Notes under the pieces: generated by a model
Told to the model about the DNA's origin: nothing
What the model saw: the letters and a program-made list of their open reading frames with translations, nothing else
The model's database searches: none
Source: Clostridia bacterium
Lineage (GTDB): Bacteria > Aerophobota > Aerophobia > Aerophobales > AE-B3A
Reading direction: 5' to 3'
Assembly (NCBI GenBank): GCA_030610745.1
Contig: JAUWRC010000085.1
Location: forward strand, 1 to 6,593
Length of the DNA: 6,593 bases
Made by a program: the position numbers and the translations under genes
In this document: piece by piece, positions 1-6,362 of the stretch
Position numbering within the stretch: the first letter of the stretch is position 1
Layout: each line of letters begins with the position of its first letter

Positions 1-1
1 G

Positions 2-715
2 CTTGATTCTGAGCACTTCATCATTTCCCTTCTTCCTGGAAGCAGGTCCGAGGAGGTAAGATATATGGCTCCTTTTTTCTTAAGAGCAGCTGAATTGATT
101 AAAGAGGAGTTCTCCTCGAGTCAGTTTCTTTTCATTCTTTCTCCTTTTATTTCCAGAGAAGAATTGACTATTAGAAGTGAGAACAAAGCATTCCCAGAAG
201 TAAGGGCTAAACTCCAAAAAGAAAATGGTCACTGGAAATTAGTCACTGAATCTGGCTTGAAGGTTTTGTTAGTAGAGGAAAAGCGATACGAAGCTATGAA
301 TATCTCTCATCTGATTATGACTATTCCTGGAACTAACACACTGGAATCCACCTATCTGGGAACCCCTATGGTAGTGACCATTCCCTTGAATAAGCCGGAG
401 GCAATACCTTTAGATGGCTTGGTAGGATTAGTGGGTAGATTGCCATTCTTTGGTTCTTTTATTAAGAAAAGGGTAGTGAGAGGCTATAGCCGACGTATCA
501 AATTTACAGCTATACCCAATATAAGAGCAGGCAGACAGATTGTACCGGAAATAATGGGAGTGATTGAGCCGGCTGATGCAGCTAAAGAGGTCACAGAGCT
601 GTTAAGAAACCCCGGGCGACTTAGGAAAATGAAAGAAGAGCTAAGAAATATAGACACAACAGAAGGAGCCGCCGACAAAGTAGCTACAGTTATTCTCGAG
701 GAGATGAAGGTATGA
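2..715 (+). CDS. lpxB: Lipid A disaccharide synthase-like protein (LpxB, GT19), C-terminal part; 5' end outside window
   Basis: The reading frame is open from base 2, so the ATG at 65 is an internal methionine, not the start; 237 residues are visible of a family usually near 380. LpxB (glycosyltransferase family 19, GT-B fold, peripheral inner membrane) joins UDP-2,3-diacylglucosamine to lipid X to make the lipid A disaccharide 1-phosphate. Support: an LLPGSR motif at about 29-46, followed by a typical E..yM.PFFL.AAELI helix; PGTNTLE at 326-346, corresponding to the family's SGTATLE; LGTPMVV just after it; and IPNIRAGRQIVPE at 512-550, corresponding to LPNLLAG..VVPE. The C-terminal helices resemble the family's closing segment. 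The gene is divergent: SGTATLE is altered, and the stretch between LGTPMVV and IPN is roughly 20 residues longer than I expect. It could be an LpxB-related paralogue rather than the housekeeping enzyme. The stop TGA overlaps the next ATG (ATGA), so translation of the two genes is probably coupled. Confidence 0.85.
   Translation, partial: LDSEHFIISLLPGSRSEEVRYMAPFFLRAAELIKEEFSSSQFLFILSPFISREELTIRSENKAFPEVRAKLQKENGHWKLVTESGLKVLLVEEKRYEAMNISHLIMTIPGTNTLESTYLGTPMVVTIPLNKPEAIPLDGLVGLVGRLPFFGSFIKKRVVRGYSRRIKFTAIPNIRAGRQIVPEIMGVIEPADAAKEVTELLRNPGRLRKMKEELRNIDTTEGAADKVATVILEEMKV
698..703 (+). promoter_or_regulatory. Shine-Dalgarno for the msbA-like gene, inside the lpxB 3' end
   Basis: GAGGAG lies 8 bases before the ATG at 712 and inside the last codons of lpxB. 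Together with the ATGA stop/start overlap it fixes the msbA start and suggests translational coupling within one transcript. Confidence 0.7.
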
Positions 716-2442
716 GTATACCGCACCGTTTGCTAGGTTATTTCCGGCCATATCGAGTTCTTTTAATATTAGCTGTAGTTTGTATAGTATTTACCACTTT
801 GACTACTTTGGCCATCCCCTGGATCGTTGGGAGAAATTTGATTGATTCGGTTATTCTGGGAGAAAAAAGCATTAAGCTATTAAGTTTAATTGCTCTAAGT
901 ATAGTGATATTGGCTGCCTTAAAGGGTCTATTTTCTTATGGACAGAATTATTTAATGGCTCTCGTTGGCTTTAGGGTAATCACCGATATGCGCAATCAAG
1001 CTTATGAGCATCTACAAAGTCTTTCTTTGAACTTTTACCGAAGGAAACGCACAGGGGAAATTGTATCCCGAGTCATAAACGATGTGGATCAGCTCCAAAA
1101 CGCCCTAATTAATACTGCGGTTAGTTTTGTGGCCAACTGTCTTATGTTAATAGGTATTCTCGGTTTAATCTTCTATATCCATTGGCGTCTCTCCCTTTTT
1201 GCTTTAGCCATTGGTCCCATCCTTATATTTACGGCTAACAAATTTGGTTTGTGGATAAGGGGATTTAGCAGCTCAATCCAGGCTAAAATAGCCAATATTT
1301 CTTCAATCCTGCAGGAAACGATAGGGGGAATTGAGATAATAAAATCCTTTGGTGGGGAGAAACGGGAAATTAAAAGGTTTAAAGATGAGACCATGAGAAC
1401 TCTTCAATTGTCAATTAAGAGGACTCGTCTTATCGCTGCTCTTACACCAGTTATGGAAATGTTAACTCTTATGGGGTTGACCGGTATCCTCTGGTACGGA
1501 GGTAGAGAGGTGGTAGGAGGAGTGTTGACTACCGGGGAGCTAATTACTTTTTTGGGGTATATTGCTATGGCAATTTATCCTTTAACTCAAATAAGTCAAG
1601 CTTTTGGCGTTTACCAACAAGGTTTAGCTTCTGCCGAGAGAATTTTTGAGGTTTTAGATATTCAACCTGAGATAAAAGAAATACCTGGAGCAGGGGAGAT
1701 ACCGCGGGTAAAAGGTTATGTGCGGTTTAAAGATGTTTACTTTGGTTACAACGAGAAAGAATTAGTCTTAGAAGGGATCAATTTAGAAGTGAGGCCCGGC
1801 GAAAGGATAGCTTTAGTGGGCCCGAGTGGTGCTGGGAAAACCAGTTTGGTCAGTCTTATTCCTCGGTTTTATGATCCTCTATCAGGAACTATCACTATAG
1901 ATGGACATAATATTAAAAAAATAAAATTAGCCAGTCTTAGAAAGCAAATAAGTATTGTAGGCCAGGAAGCTATTCTTTTTAATGGGAGTATTAGGGATAA
2001 TATTGCCTATGGTAAAGCAGAAGCTTCTGATGAGGAAATTATTATGGCGGCCAAGAAGGCTAATGCCCATGACTTTATTATAGAGCAACCATCTGGATAT
2101 GAGACGCAAGTGGGTGAGCGAGGGCTAAAACTCTCAGGAGGAGAAAGGCAGCGTATCGCCATTGCCAGAGCCATTTTAAAAGATCCTCCTATACTTATCT
2201 TCGATGAGGCTACCTCTGCTGTGGACGCCCAGGCCGAGTTACTAATCCAACAGGCTGTGGAGCGGTTGATGCATGATAGAAGCACTATTACTATTGCTCA
2301 TCGGCTATCCACCATTCAGAATGCAGACCAGATTGTGGTACTCAATGAGAGAAAAATCGAGGAAGTTGGCTCTCATCAAGATCTTCTATCCAGAGGGGGA
2401 GTATACGCCAGGTTATATAAGCATCAATTTAGATCAAGATGA
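712..2442 (+). CDS. msbA: MsbA-type ABC transporter (fused membrane and ATPase domains), probable lipid A/LPS flippase
   Basis: This 576-residue half-transporter has the usual MsbA length. About six membrane helices (roughly 17-39, 56-80, 134-156, 161-180, 244-264, 272-294) form the exporter domain. The C-terminal nucleotide-binding domain is complete: A-loop tyrosine near 346, Walker A GPSGAGKTS at 370-378, Q-loop glutamine at 418 in IVGQEAILF, signature LSGGERQ at 474-480, Walker B ILIFDEA at 494-500 with catalytic Glu499, D-loop SAVD at 502-505, and switch His530 in IAHR. All catalytic residues look intact. It should work as a homodimer in the inner membrane, using ATP to move a lipid, most likely lipid A-core, to the periplasmic leaflet. 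The substrate is inferred from the coupled lpxB gene, since close relatives export other lipids or drugs. The ATG at 712 overlaps the lpxB stop, and a GAGGAG Shine-Dalgarno at 698-703 sits 8 bases upstream. The 3' end overlaps the convergent GT4 gene by 19 bases. Confidence 0.88.
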   Translation: MSIPHRLLGYFRPYRVLLILAVVCIVFTTLTTLAIPWIVGRNLIDSVILGEKSIKLLSLIALSIVILAALKGLFSYGQNYLMALVGFRVITDMRNQAYEHLQSLSLNFYRRKRTGEIVSRVINDVDQLQNALINTAVSFVANCLMLIGILGLIFYIHWRLSLFALAIGPILIFTANKFGLWIRGFSSSIQAKIANISSILQETIGGIEIIKSFGGEKREIKRFKDETMRTLQLSIKRTRLIAALTPVMEMLTLMGLTGILWYGGREVVGGVLTTGELITFLGYIAMAIYPLTQISQAFGVYQQGLASAERIFEVLDIQPEIKEIPGAGEIPRVKGYVRFKDVYFGYNEKELVLEGINLEVRPGERIALVGPSGAGKTSLVSLIPRFYDPLSGTITIDGHNIKKIKLASLRKQISIVGQEAILFNGSIRDNIAYGKAEASDEEIIMAAKKANAHDFIIEQPSGYETQVGERGLKLSGGERQRIAIARAILKDPPILIFDEATSAVDAQAELLIQQAVERLMHDRSTITIAHRLSTIQNADQIVVLNERKIEEVGSHQDLLSRGGVYARLYKHQFRSR

Positions 2443-3524
2443 TTTTCCATTAAAAGTTCCTCATAAATTTCCTCTATTCTTTTCACATGTTGATGAAGGG
2501 TAAAATATTTCTCCACCCGTTCTCGACCTTTCTTTCCCATCTCTGATGCTTTAAGAGGATTTTTTAATAGAAAAATAATGGCCTTTGCTAAGGCGCTAGG
2601 ATTTTCTGGGGGAACTAATAGACCAGTTACATCTTTTTCTACCACCTCTGGGACTCCACCTACTTCAGTAGCCACCACAGGTTTTCTCAGAGCCATTGCC
2701 TCGATGAGGACTGTGCCGAAAGACTCGTTTAAAGAAGGAAGTATAAGTAAATCCAGAGCTTGGATAATATCGGGGATATCTTCTCTAGAACCAGTAAATC
2801 TTACTGCATGGCTAAGCTTCAAATTCTGAATTAATACTTTTATTTTCTTTAGATATTTTTTAGAAAACGGTGAAGCTTTACCAACTATTAAAACTCTTAA
2901 ATTGGGAATTATCTTTATAATCTCTTTCAAACTTCTTATCAAAGTATGGTGCCCCTTTCCTGGCTCAATTGTAGCAATTATACCCAATAAAGGCGTAGAA
3001 GCATCGATATTAAATTCCCTCCTTACTCCTTCTCCATCGATGTCTGAATTAAATTCCTGTAAATCTACGCCGTTGTATATCATCTCTATCTTAGTAACCC
3101 CTTGTGAGATAAAAGGTTCTGCACGCTTGCGAGAAACCACCACAATTTTGTCAGACATTTTATTAATAATCTTTATCAAAAATCTATTCCCTATTCCTTC
3201 TGATAAGTCTTCGTGGATATGCCATAAAACCTTTGTTTTTCTTAATTTGCCAGCAAAAGCTCCATAAGTAGCTATCTTCGTATTTACATGAACAAGATCA
3301 ATCTTTTTCTTTTTAATAAACTTAGATAACTTATAAGTTAAATTTCTTTGAAAGCAGAGAGTCTCAATCTTTTCTTTAGCCAATTTTTCTATAATCGGAC
3401 CTGGAAGGGGAGAGAAGAAGAAGGGATTAAATTTATTTCTATTTAAACACATAATTAGCCTGTATAGGTTTATAGGTGCACCCGTTAAGACCGCTTCGTG
3501 TGAAACAAATAAAATGTTAAACAT
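2424..3524 (-). CDS. Glycosyltransferase family 4 (GT-B fold)
   Basis: This 366-residue protein has the normal length of a retaining GT4 enzyme, which transfers a sugar from a nucleotide-sugar donor to a growing lipid-linked glycan in the cytoplasm. The N-terminal Rossmann domain starts with FNILFVSHE and the glycine motif LTGAPINLYRL (about 13-23), then contains DLVHVNT (76-82) and HIHED (102-106). The C-terminal donor domain starts near INGVD-like YNGVD (150-154). It includes GIIATIEPGKGH (181-192), RFTG (242-245) and the diagnostic E-x7-E motif in NESFGTVLIEAM (Glu267 and Glu275), followed by PVVATEVGGVPEVV and GLLVPPENP. The sugar and linkage cannot be read from the sequence. The start is the ATG at 3524, where the Rossmann strand begins at once; the ribosome site is weak (AGAGAA about 5 bases upstream). 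The ATG overlaps the end of the upstream ligase/polymerase gene by 8 bases, implying one operon. The stop lies within the 3' end of the convergent msbA-like gene. GC is about 35%. Confidence 0.9.
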   Translation of the reverse strand: MFNILFVSHEAVLTGAPINLYRLIMCLNRNKFNPFFFSPLPGPIIEKLAKEKIETLCFQRNLTYKLSKFIKKKKIDLVHVNTKIATYGAFAGKLRKTKVLWHIHEDLSEGIGNRFLIKIINKMSDKIVVVSRKRAEPFISQGVTKIEMIYNGVDLQEFNSDIDGEGVRREFNIDASTPLLGIIATIEPGKGHHTLIRSLKEIIKIIPNLRVLIVGKASPFSKKYLKKIKVLIQNLKLSHAVRFTGSREDIPDIIQALDLLILPSLNESFGTVLIEAMALRKPVVATEVGGVPEVVEKDVTGLLVPPENPSALAKAIIFLLKNPLKASEMGKKGRERVEKYFTLHQHVKRIEEIYEELLMENHLDLN

Positions 3525-4812
3525 TCCTATTCTCTAAAGTTATGTTTCTTGCAGCCAGAAGAACAGCAAGTAGAACCCAAAAGAAGATGAAAAGCCTTTC
3601 TAGCCACCATGTGGAATCAAATTCTTGGTCTATCAAGAAAGCTATTAAGCTTGCCAGTAATCCAGTGGTGAGAGCCTGTAAATAATTATTCTTTGTTCTC
3701 CTCAAAGTCTCCCAGCCTATTTTAAATACCCTTATTAATAGCCAGAGAAGGGTTACTAACCCAAACAGGCCTATTTCAGCTCCAATCTGAAGAAAAATAT
3801 TATGAGCATGTACAAGGTGTTCCCTTGCTTCTGGTAATTGATATTGGGGATAAACATGGTAAAAAGTGTTCACTCCGATACCTGTTAAAGGATAATCTTT
3901 AATCATTTGAAGTGCACTCTTTGCTCCATATATTCTTTCTTTGTTGACTATCAAATCAAAGATAGTGCGAAGCCGTGCATTGACTGAGGGTATAAGAAGA
4001 GAAGCGGCCACTACAATAACTAAAGTTAGACCGACGGCAAGCCTTTTTTTCTTTTCTATTAACAATAAAAAACTCATGGCTCCGACCAGGGCTAGCCAGC
4101 CAGCTCGAGAATGTGTAAAAACTAAACATATAACCATAGTTATAAAAGAAAATGTCAATAATAATTTTTTTTTGCTTTTTTTGGACTCGTAAAGTAAAAG
4201 GGAAAAAACAATGGGTATCATCATAGCAAGATAACTAGCTAGAACATTGGGATTGGCTAAAGTAGCGCTGGTTCGTTCTGTCCCCCAAATCAGATATTGA
4301 AAGATGCCAATACAAGCAGTTGTAGTTCCACCCAGGACCATAACCAAGACAAATTTTTTCAGAAATTTCTTATCAGTTATATTACTGAAGACTAGATAGT
4401 AGCCAAAAAGGATGCCTGCAATAAACCCTGGTGTGACTGTTAAACTTTGTTTTAGAAAAGAAGAATTGAAGATAGAAATAAATCCTATAATAACAAAAAT
4501 AATTATGGGAAGATCTAAAGGAGTTCTAAGAACACCTTTTGACTTTTTCCTCGCTAGCTTATAGATCCAACCTATAAGAACCAGTAACATACCCACATAT
4601 ATCATTGCCTCACAAAGAGGGATAAAAAAAGCAATGAGAAGTAGTCCGCTATATACCATTCTCTCATAGAGGATAATAATAACCGCGGAGGTGAGAATAA
4701 TAAAAGAAAGCAGCTCACTCCCATATATCATTCCCTTATAGCGGGCAATAAAAAAAATGATGAGGAGCAGTCCACTTGCAGTTAGTCTATTTATCAGTTT
4801 CCGCTTTTCCAA
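3517..4812 (-). CDS. O-antigen ligase/polymerase-like membrane protein (Wzy_C family)
   Basis: This 431-residue, very hydrophobic protein has about 12-14 predicted membrane helices. WaaL/Wzy-type members of this family act on the periplasmic face, transferring undecaprenyl-linked glycan to lipid A-core or polymerising repeat units. The family pattern is clear: FTHSRAGWLAL (232-242, conserved Arg236), YPLTGIGVNTF (307-317), and, at the end of a large periplasmic loop (about 276-342), VHAHNIFLQIGAEIGLFG (334-351), which carries the conserved His337. Whether it is a ligase, a polymerase or a protein glycosylase cannot be decided from sequence alone. The start is a TTG at 4812. An in-frame TGA at 4825-4827 lies just upstream with no ATG or GTG between, and the next Met (residue 28) would remove the first helix. 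Only a weak AAGAAG (4819-4824) precedes the TTG. Residues 13-35 and 55-77 are an internal duplication. It overlaps the downstream GT4 gene by 8 bases. Confidence 0.85.
   Translation of the reverse strand: MEKRKLINRLTASGLLLIIFFIARYKGMIYGSELLSFIILTSAVIIILYERMVYSGLLLIAFFIPLCEAMIYVGMLLVLIGWIYKLARKKSKGVLRTPLDLPIIIFVIIGFISIFNSSFLKQSLTVTPGFIAGILFGYYLVFSNITDKKFLKKFVLVMVLGGTTTACIGIFQYLIWGTERTSATLANPNVLASYLAMMIPIVFSLLLYESKKSKKKLLLTFSFITMVICLVFTHSRAGWLALVGAMSFLLLIEKKKRLAVGLTLVIVVAASLLIPSVNARLRTIFDLIVNKERIYGAKSALQMIKDYPLTGIGVNTFYHVYPQYQLPEAREHLVHAHNIFLQIGAEIGLFGLVTLLWLLIRVFKIGWETLRRTKNNYLQALTTGLLASLIAFLIDQEFDSTWWLERLFIFFWVLLAVLLAARNITLENRNV
4591..4776 (-). repeat. Diverged internal duplication within the ligase/polymerase gene (period 126 bases)
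   Basis: Bases 4591-4650 and 4717-4776 align without gaps at 44 of 60 positions by hand count. The period of 126 bases is exactly 42 codons. At the protein level, residues 13-35 and 55-77 match at 14 of 23 positions, sharing SGLLLI, FFI, MIY and LL. It appears to be a duplicated membrane-helix hairpin that has since drifted. The intervening helix is not visibly repeated. Confidence 0.6.
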
Positions 4813-4927
4813 TAGTTTCTTCTTTCAAATTCGCTGCTTGTTGCTTGTATTTAGCTTAGCATATATAGTCGTGACCTGTGAGCCGATACTGGATGCTCGC
4901 AAGAGAAAAACGCTCTTTATAACCTAC

Positions 4928-4943
4928 ATGTTAAATATAACAT
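4928..4943. promoter_or_regulatory. Perfect inverted repeat, possible operator
   Basis: ATGTTA, a 4-base spacer AATA, then TAACAT. It lies about 115 bases before the TTG of the ligase/polymerase gene, in otherwise empty DNA. A second symmetrical site, TGCAC-A-GTGCA, occurs 21 bases further at 4965-4975. Either could bind a dimeric regulator or form a small RNA hairpin. No regulator gene is in the window and the AT-rich context makes chance likely. Confidence 0.2.
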
Positions 4944-5073
4944 TTTAGTAAAAAGGCTTTAAGATGCACAGTGCAATACGGGTTACGGCAACGGTTTTGA
5001 TTCACTATAAAGGTAGCCTACCTCCTTTTTTTCCTGTTAGGTGACGTAATCTTGTTATTTATTGTTTACTGCC

Positions 5074-5101
5074 AGTATAACCCATGAATAAGTATTATGA
5101 A
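5074..5101 (-). promoter_or_regulatory. Possible sigma70-type promoter for the ligase/polymerase-GT4 pair
   Basis: The -35 is TTCATA (5096-5101, 4 of 6 consensus), the spacer is 16 bases, and the -10 is TATACT (5074-5079, 5 of 6 consensus). Transcription would run toward 4812 with a long leader. In AT-rich DNA such matches arise by chance, so this is only a candidate. Confidence 0.2.
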
Positions 5102-5216
5102 GTAACGTGGTATCAATGTCATGAGTTGCAAATTTGAATTACCCAGCTTCGATACCTTTCTTGATTTAATTTTAACTAGAAGTGTCGGATTTGCCGATCA
5201 ACGGTAAAGTTCGAGG

Positions 5217-6140
5217 TTATAAAGCGGCTTTTGCGGCCTTGACTCCTGTGATATACCAGTACCAGCCAGAAAGGTCTATGAAAAATCCGAGGAGCCTTTT
5301 TCTGCCTTTTTTTTCAAGGCTGTTCAGCCAGTCTACTAGTCTTTCTTTTCCCGCAATATAGATAGCGAATTTGATAATGCCGTGCAGGGTATACGGCAGC
5401 CAAAATGACTGCGTTGATATTTTAACCTCCAGATTCGGATGCTTTTTGTAGTATATCATCGCATTTTTGCCCATATTGATTGATTTTTCCCTCACCCTGC
5501 CAAGCTGCTTCATCGAAAACTCACTTCGATAGTGGTATCCAAAAGCTTTCCCGTTGTATTTCTGACGGATTCCCAGCTTTCTGAGCCTCAGCCCGAGCTC
5601 AACGTCTTCCCAGCAGAGATTTATAAAATCCTCGTCAAACATGCCGGCTTTTATTAGTAACTCTTTTCTAATGGAACAGTTCCATGTCGTAAAATAGCCG
5701 AAAGACAATTTGCCGTATCCTCCTGAATAGCCGTCATGCCTTTTGCCGAGCTCCTCAAGGCTTGACGTGTTTATAACTTTTCCCTGGACGGTGATATTTT
5801 GATATTTGTTGTGGTACTTCATATGCTCTTCCAGCATGTGCATGTCCGGAATAACGTCATCATTTATAAAAAAAATGAAATCTCCGGCAGCATTTTTTAT
5901 GCCAAGATTGTTTGCCGCTGCCGGCCCTTTTTTGCCGGGGAGCTGCTTGATATACCTGATATTATTATGGATCTGCCGCAATTCTTTCACGGTATCTTGA
6001 GTGCCGTCAGTCGAATTATCGTCAACAATAACAACTTCAAACCTGTCGGCGGGATAAGTCTGTTTTATCAATCCTTCGATTACTCTTCTCAGGATCTTTT
6101 CCCTGTTCACGGTCGGTATTACAACGCTTATATCTGTCAT
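5217..6140 (-). CDS. Glycosyltransferase family 2 (GT-A fold), complete
   Basis: This 307-residue inverting glycosyltransferase uses a nucleotide-sugar and a metal ion and probably adds one sugar of the core or O-chain at the cytoplasmic membrane face. The N-terminus is the classic ISVVIPTVNR strand (4-13), then EVVIVDDNSTDGT (35-47) for nucleotide binding, and GPAAANNLGIKNAAGDFIFFINDD (72-95) ending in the metal-binding DxD-like N93-D94-D95. WNCSIRKELLIKAGMFDEDF (153-172) and the acceptor-base region CWEDVELGLRLRKLG (176-190, with the ED pair at 178-179) follow. The C-terminal 60 residues are hydrophobic and aromatic and probably associate with the membrane. The sugar specificity is not readable. 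The ATG at 6140 is supported by AAGGTGG a few bases upstream (6145-6151). It stands alone, with gaps of 222 and 404 bases on either side. Its GC is about 43% against about 35% in the GT4 gene and in the partial GT2 next door, which suggests a separate origin. Confidence 0.9.
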   Translation of the reverse strand: MTDISVVIPTVNREKILRRVIEGLIKQTYPADRFEVVIVDDNSTDGTQDTVKELRQIHNNIRYIKQLPGKKGPAAANNLGIKNAAGDFIFFINDDVIPDMHMLEEHMKYHNKYQNITVQGKVINTSSLEELGKRHDGYSGGYGKLSFGYFTTWNCSIRKELLIKAGMFDEDFINLCWEDVELGLRLRKLGIRQKYNGKAFGYHYRSEFSMKQLGRVREKSINMGKNAMIYYKKHPNLEVKISTQSFWLPYTLHGIIKFAIYIAGKERLVDWLNSLEKKGRKRLLGFFIDLSGWYWYITGVKAAKAAL

Positions 6141-6144
6141 AGCG

Positions 6145-6151
6145 CCACCTT
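6145..6151 (-). promoter_or_regulatory. Shine-Dalgarno for the GT2 gene
   Basis: The - strand reads AAGGTGG, ending 4 bases before the ATG at 6138-6140. It is close to the AAGGAGG consensus and agrees with the start chosen from the protein, where the first conserved strand begins at residue 4. Confidence 0.5.
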
Positions 6152-6180
6152 ATAGCACGGCCATTTAAATTCCTTGCTAA

Positions 6181-6186
6181 AATATA
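6181..6186 (-). promoter_or_regulatory. Possible -10 box for the GT2 gene
   Basis: The - strand reads TATATT about 40 bases upstream of the ATG at 6140, a sensible position for a short leader. The matching -35 region (ATTACT, 17 bases upstream) is poor, so the call is weak. Confidence 0.2.
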
Positions 6187-6215
6187 AAACTGAAATCTTC
6201 AAAAGTAATGAAAGA

Positions 6216-6237
6216 TACATTAATACATATAATACAT
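6216..6237. repeat. Three short direct repeats of TACAT upstream of the GT2 gene
   Basis: TACAT occurs at 6216-6220, 6224-6228 and 6233-6237, each within an ATACATnA-like context, at spacings of 8 and 9 bases. The cluster sits in a 27% GC stretch in the upstream region of the GT2 gene. It could be a regulator site or simple AT-rich drift. Confidence 0.25.
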
Positions 6238-6302
6238 CCAAACCAAACTGTAATTTTTTTTCATGATAAAACTCGGACTACATTCCTATGATTGAACAGA
6301 TG

Positions 6303-6360
6303 AGCTAGTTTAAAAACTTCTTACTCTAATATCTCACTACCTTAAGTGAAAAATCTAGCT
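6303..6360. repeat. Nested inverted repeat just after the stop of the partial GT2 gene
   Basis: The outer arms are AGCTAG (6303-6308) and CTAGCT (6355-6360). Inside them is a second hairpin, TCACT-ACCTTA-AGTGA (about 6334-6349). It begins two bases past the upstream gene's stop, so it could fold in the 3' end of that mRNA. There is no T-run immediately after a strong stem, so it does not meet the usual picture of an intrinsic terminator. Confidence 0.25.
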
Positions 6361-6362
6361 GC

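Larger units (their letters stand above)
4813..5216. other. 404-base non-coding gap between the GT2 gene and the ligase/polymerase gene
   Basis: I see no gene here on either strand. A possible - strand promoter reads TTCATA (5096-5101), a 16-base spacer, then TATACT (5074-5079); it would give a long leader of about 250 bases for the ligase/polymerase gene. Two short perfect inverted repeats lie nearer that gene, at 4928-4943 and 4965-4975. A small hairpin, AGGTAGCCTACCT (5011-5023), is followed by seven T on the + strand, but no + strand gene precedes it. A weak TCGG/CCGA hairpin (about 5185-5197) lies just past the GT2 stop without a clear T-run. The region could be a decayed gene or the scar of an insertion. 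Confidence 0.5.

Noticed and set aside
484..726. 80-codon open frame on the - strand inside lpxB
   Set aside because: It is antisense to a well-supported coding region, its translation is serine/leucine-rich with no recognisable motif, and no ribosome site was evident. It is a frame shadow.
2007..2285. 92-codon open frame on the - strand inside the ATPase domain of the msbA-like gene
   Set aside because: It lies opposite the Walker and signature motifs, whose conservation explains the open frame, and it has no domain of its own.
2902..3267. 121-codon open frame on the + strand inside the GT4 gene
   Set aside because: It is the complement of a clear GT4 coding region and lacks any family motif.
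4757..4948. 63-codon open frame on the + strand running into the gap
   Set aside because: Its first third is antisense to the ligase/polymerase gene, the rest is unlike any protein I know, and there is no good ribosome site.
4931..5005. 24-codon - strand frame from a GTG at 5005, with an AAGGAGG sequence upstream
   Set aside because: The Shine-Dalgarno-like sequence is 15 bases from the GTG, too far for normal initiation, and the peptide has no recognisable feature.
5011..5018. GGTAGC resembling the ops/JUMPstart core found before polysaccharide operons
   Set aside because: It is on the + strand, opposite to the glycan genes, and the rest of the GGCGGTAGCGT element is absent.
5009..5032. 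Hairpin AGGTAGCCTACCT followed by seven T, resembling a + strand terminator
   Set aside because: No + strand gene lies upstream for it to terminate, the stem is only 4-6 pairs depending on the loop, and on the - strand the T-run is too short.
5799..6155. 118-codon open frame on the + strand opposite the GT2 gene
   Set aside because: It mirrors the DDNST and NDD motif region of the GT2 gene, with low-complexity translation and no support of its own.
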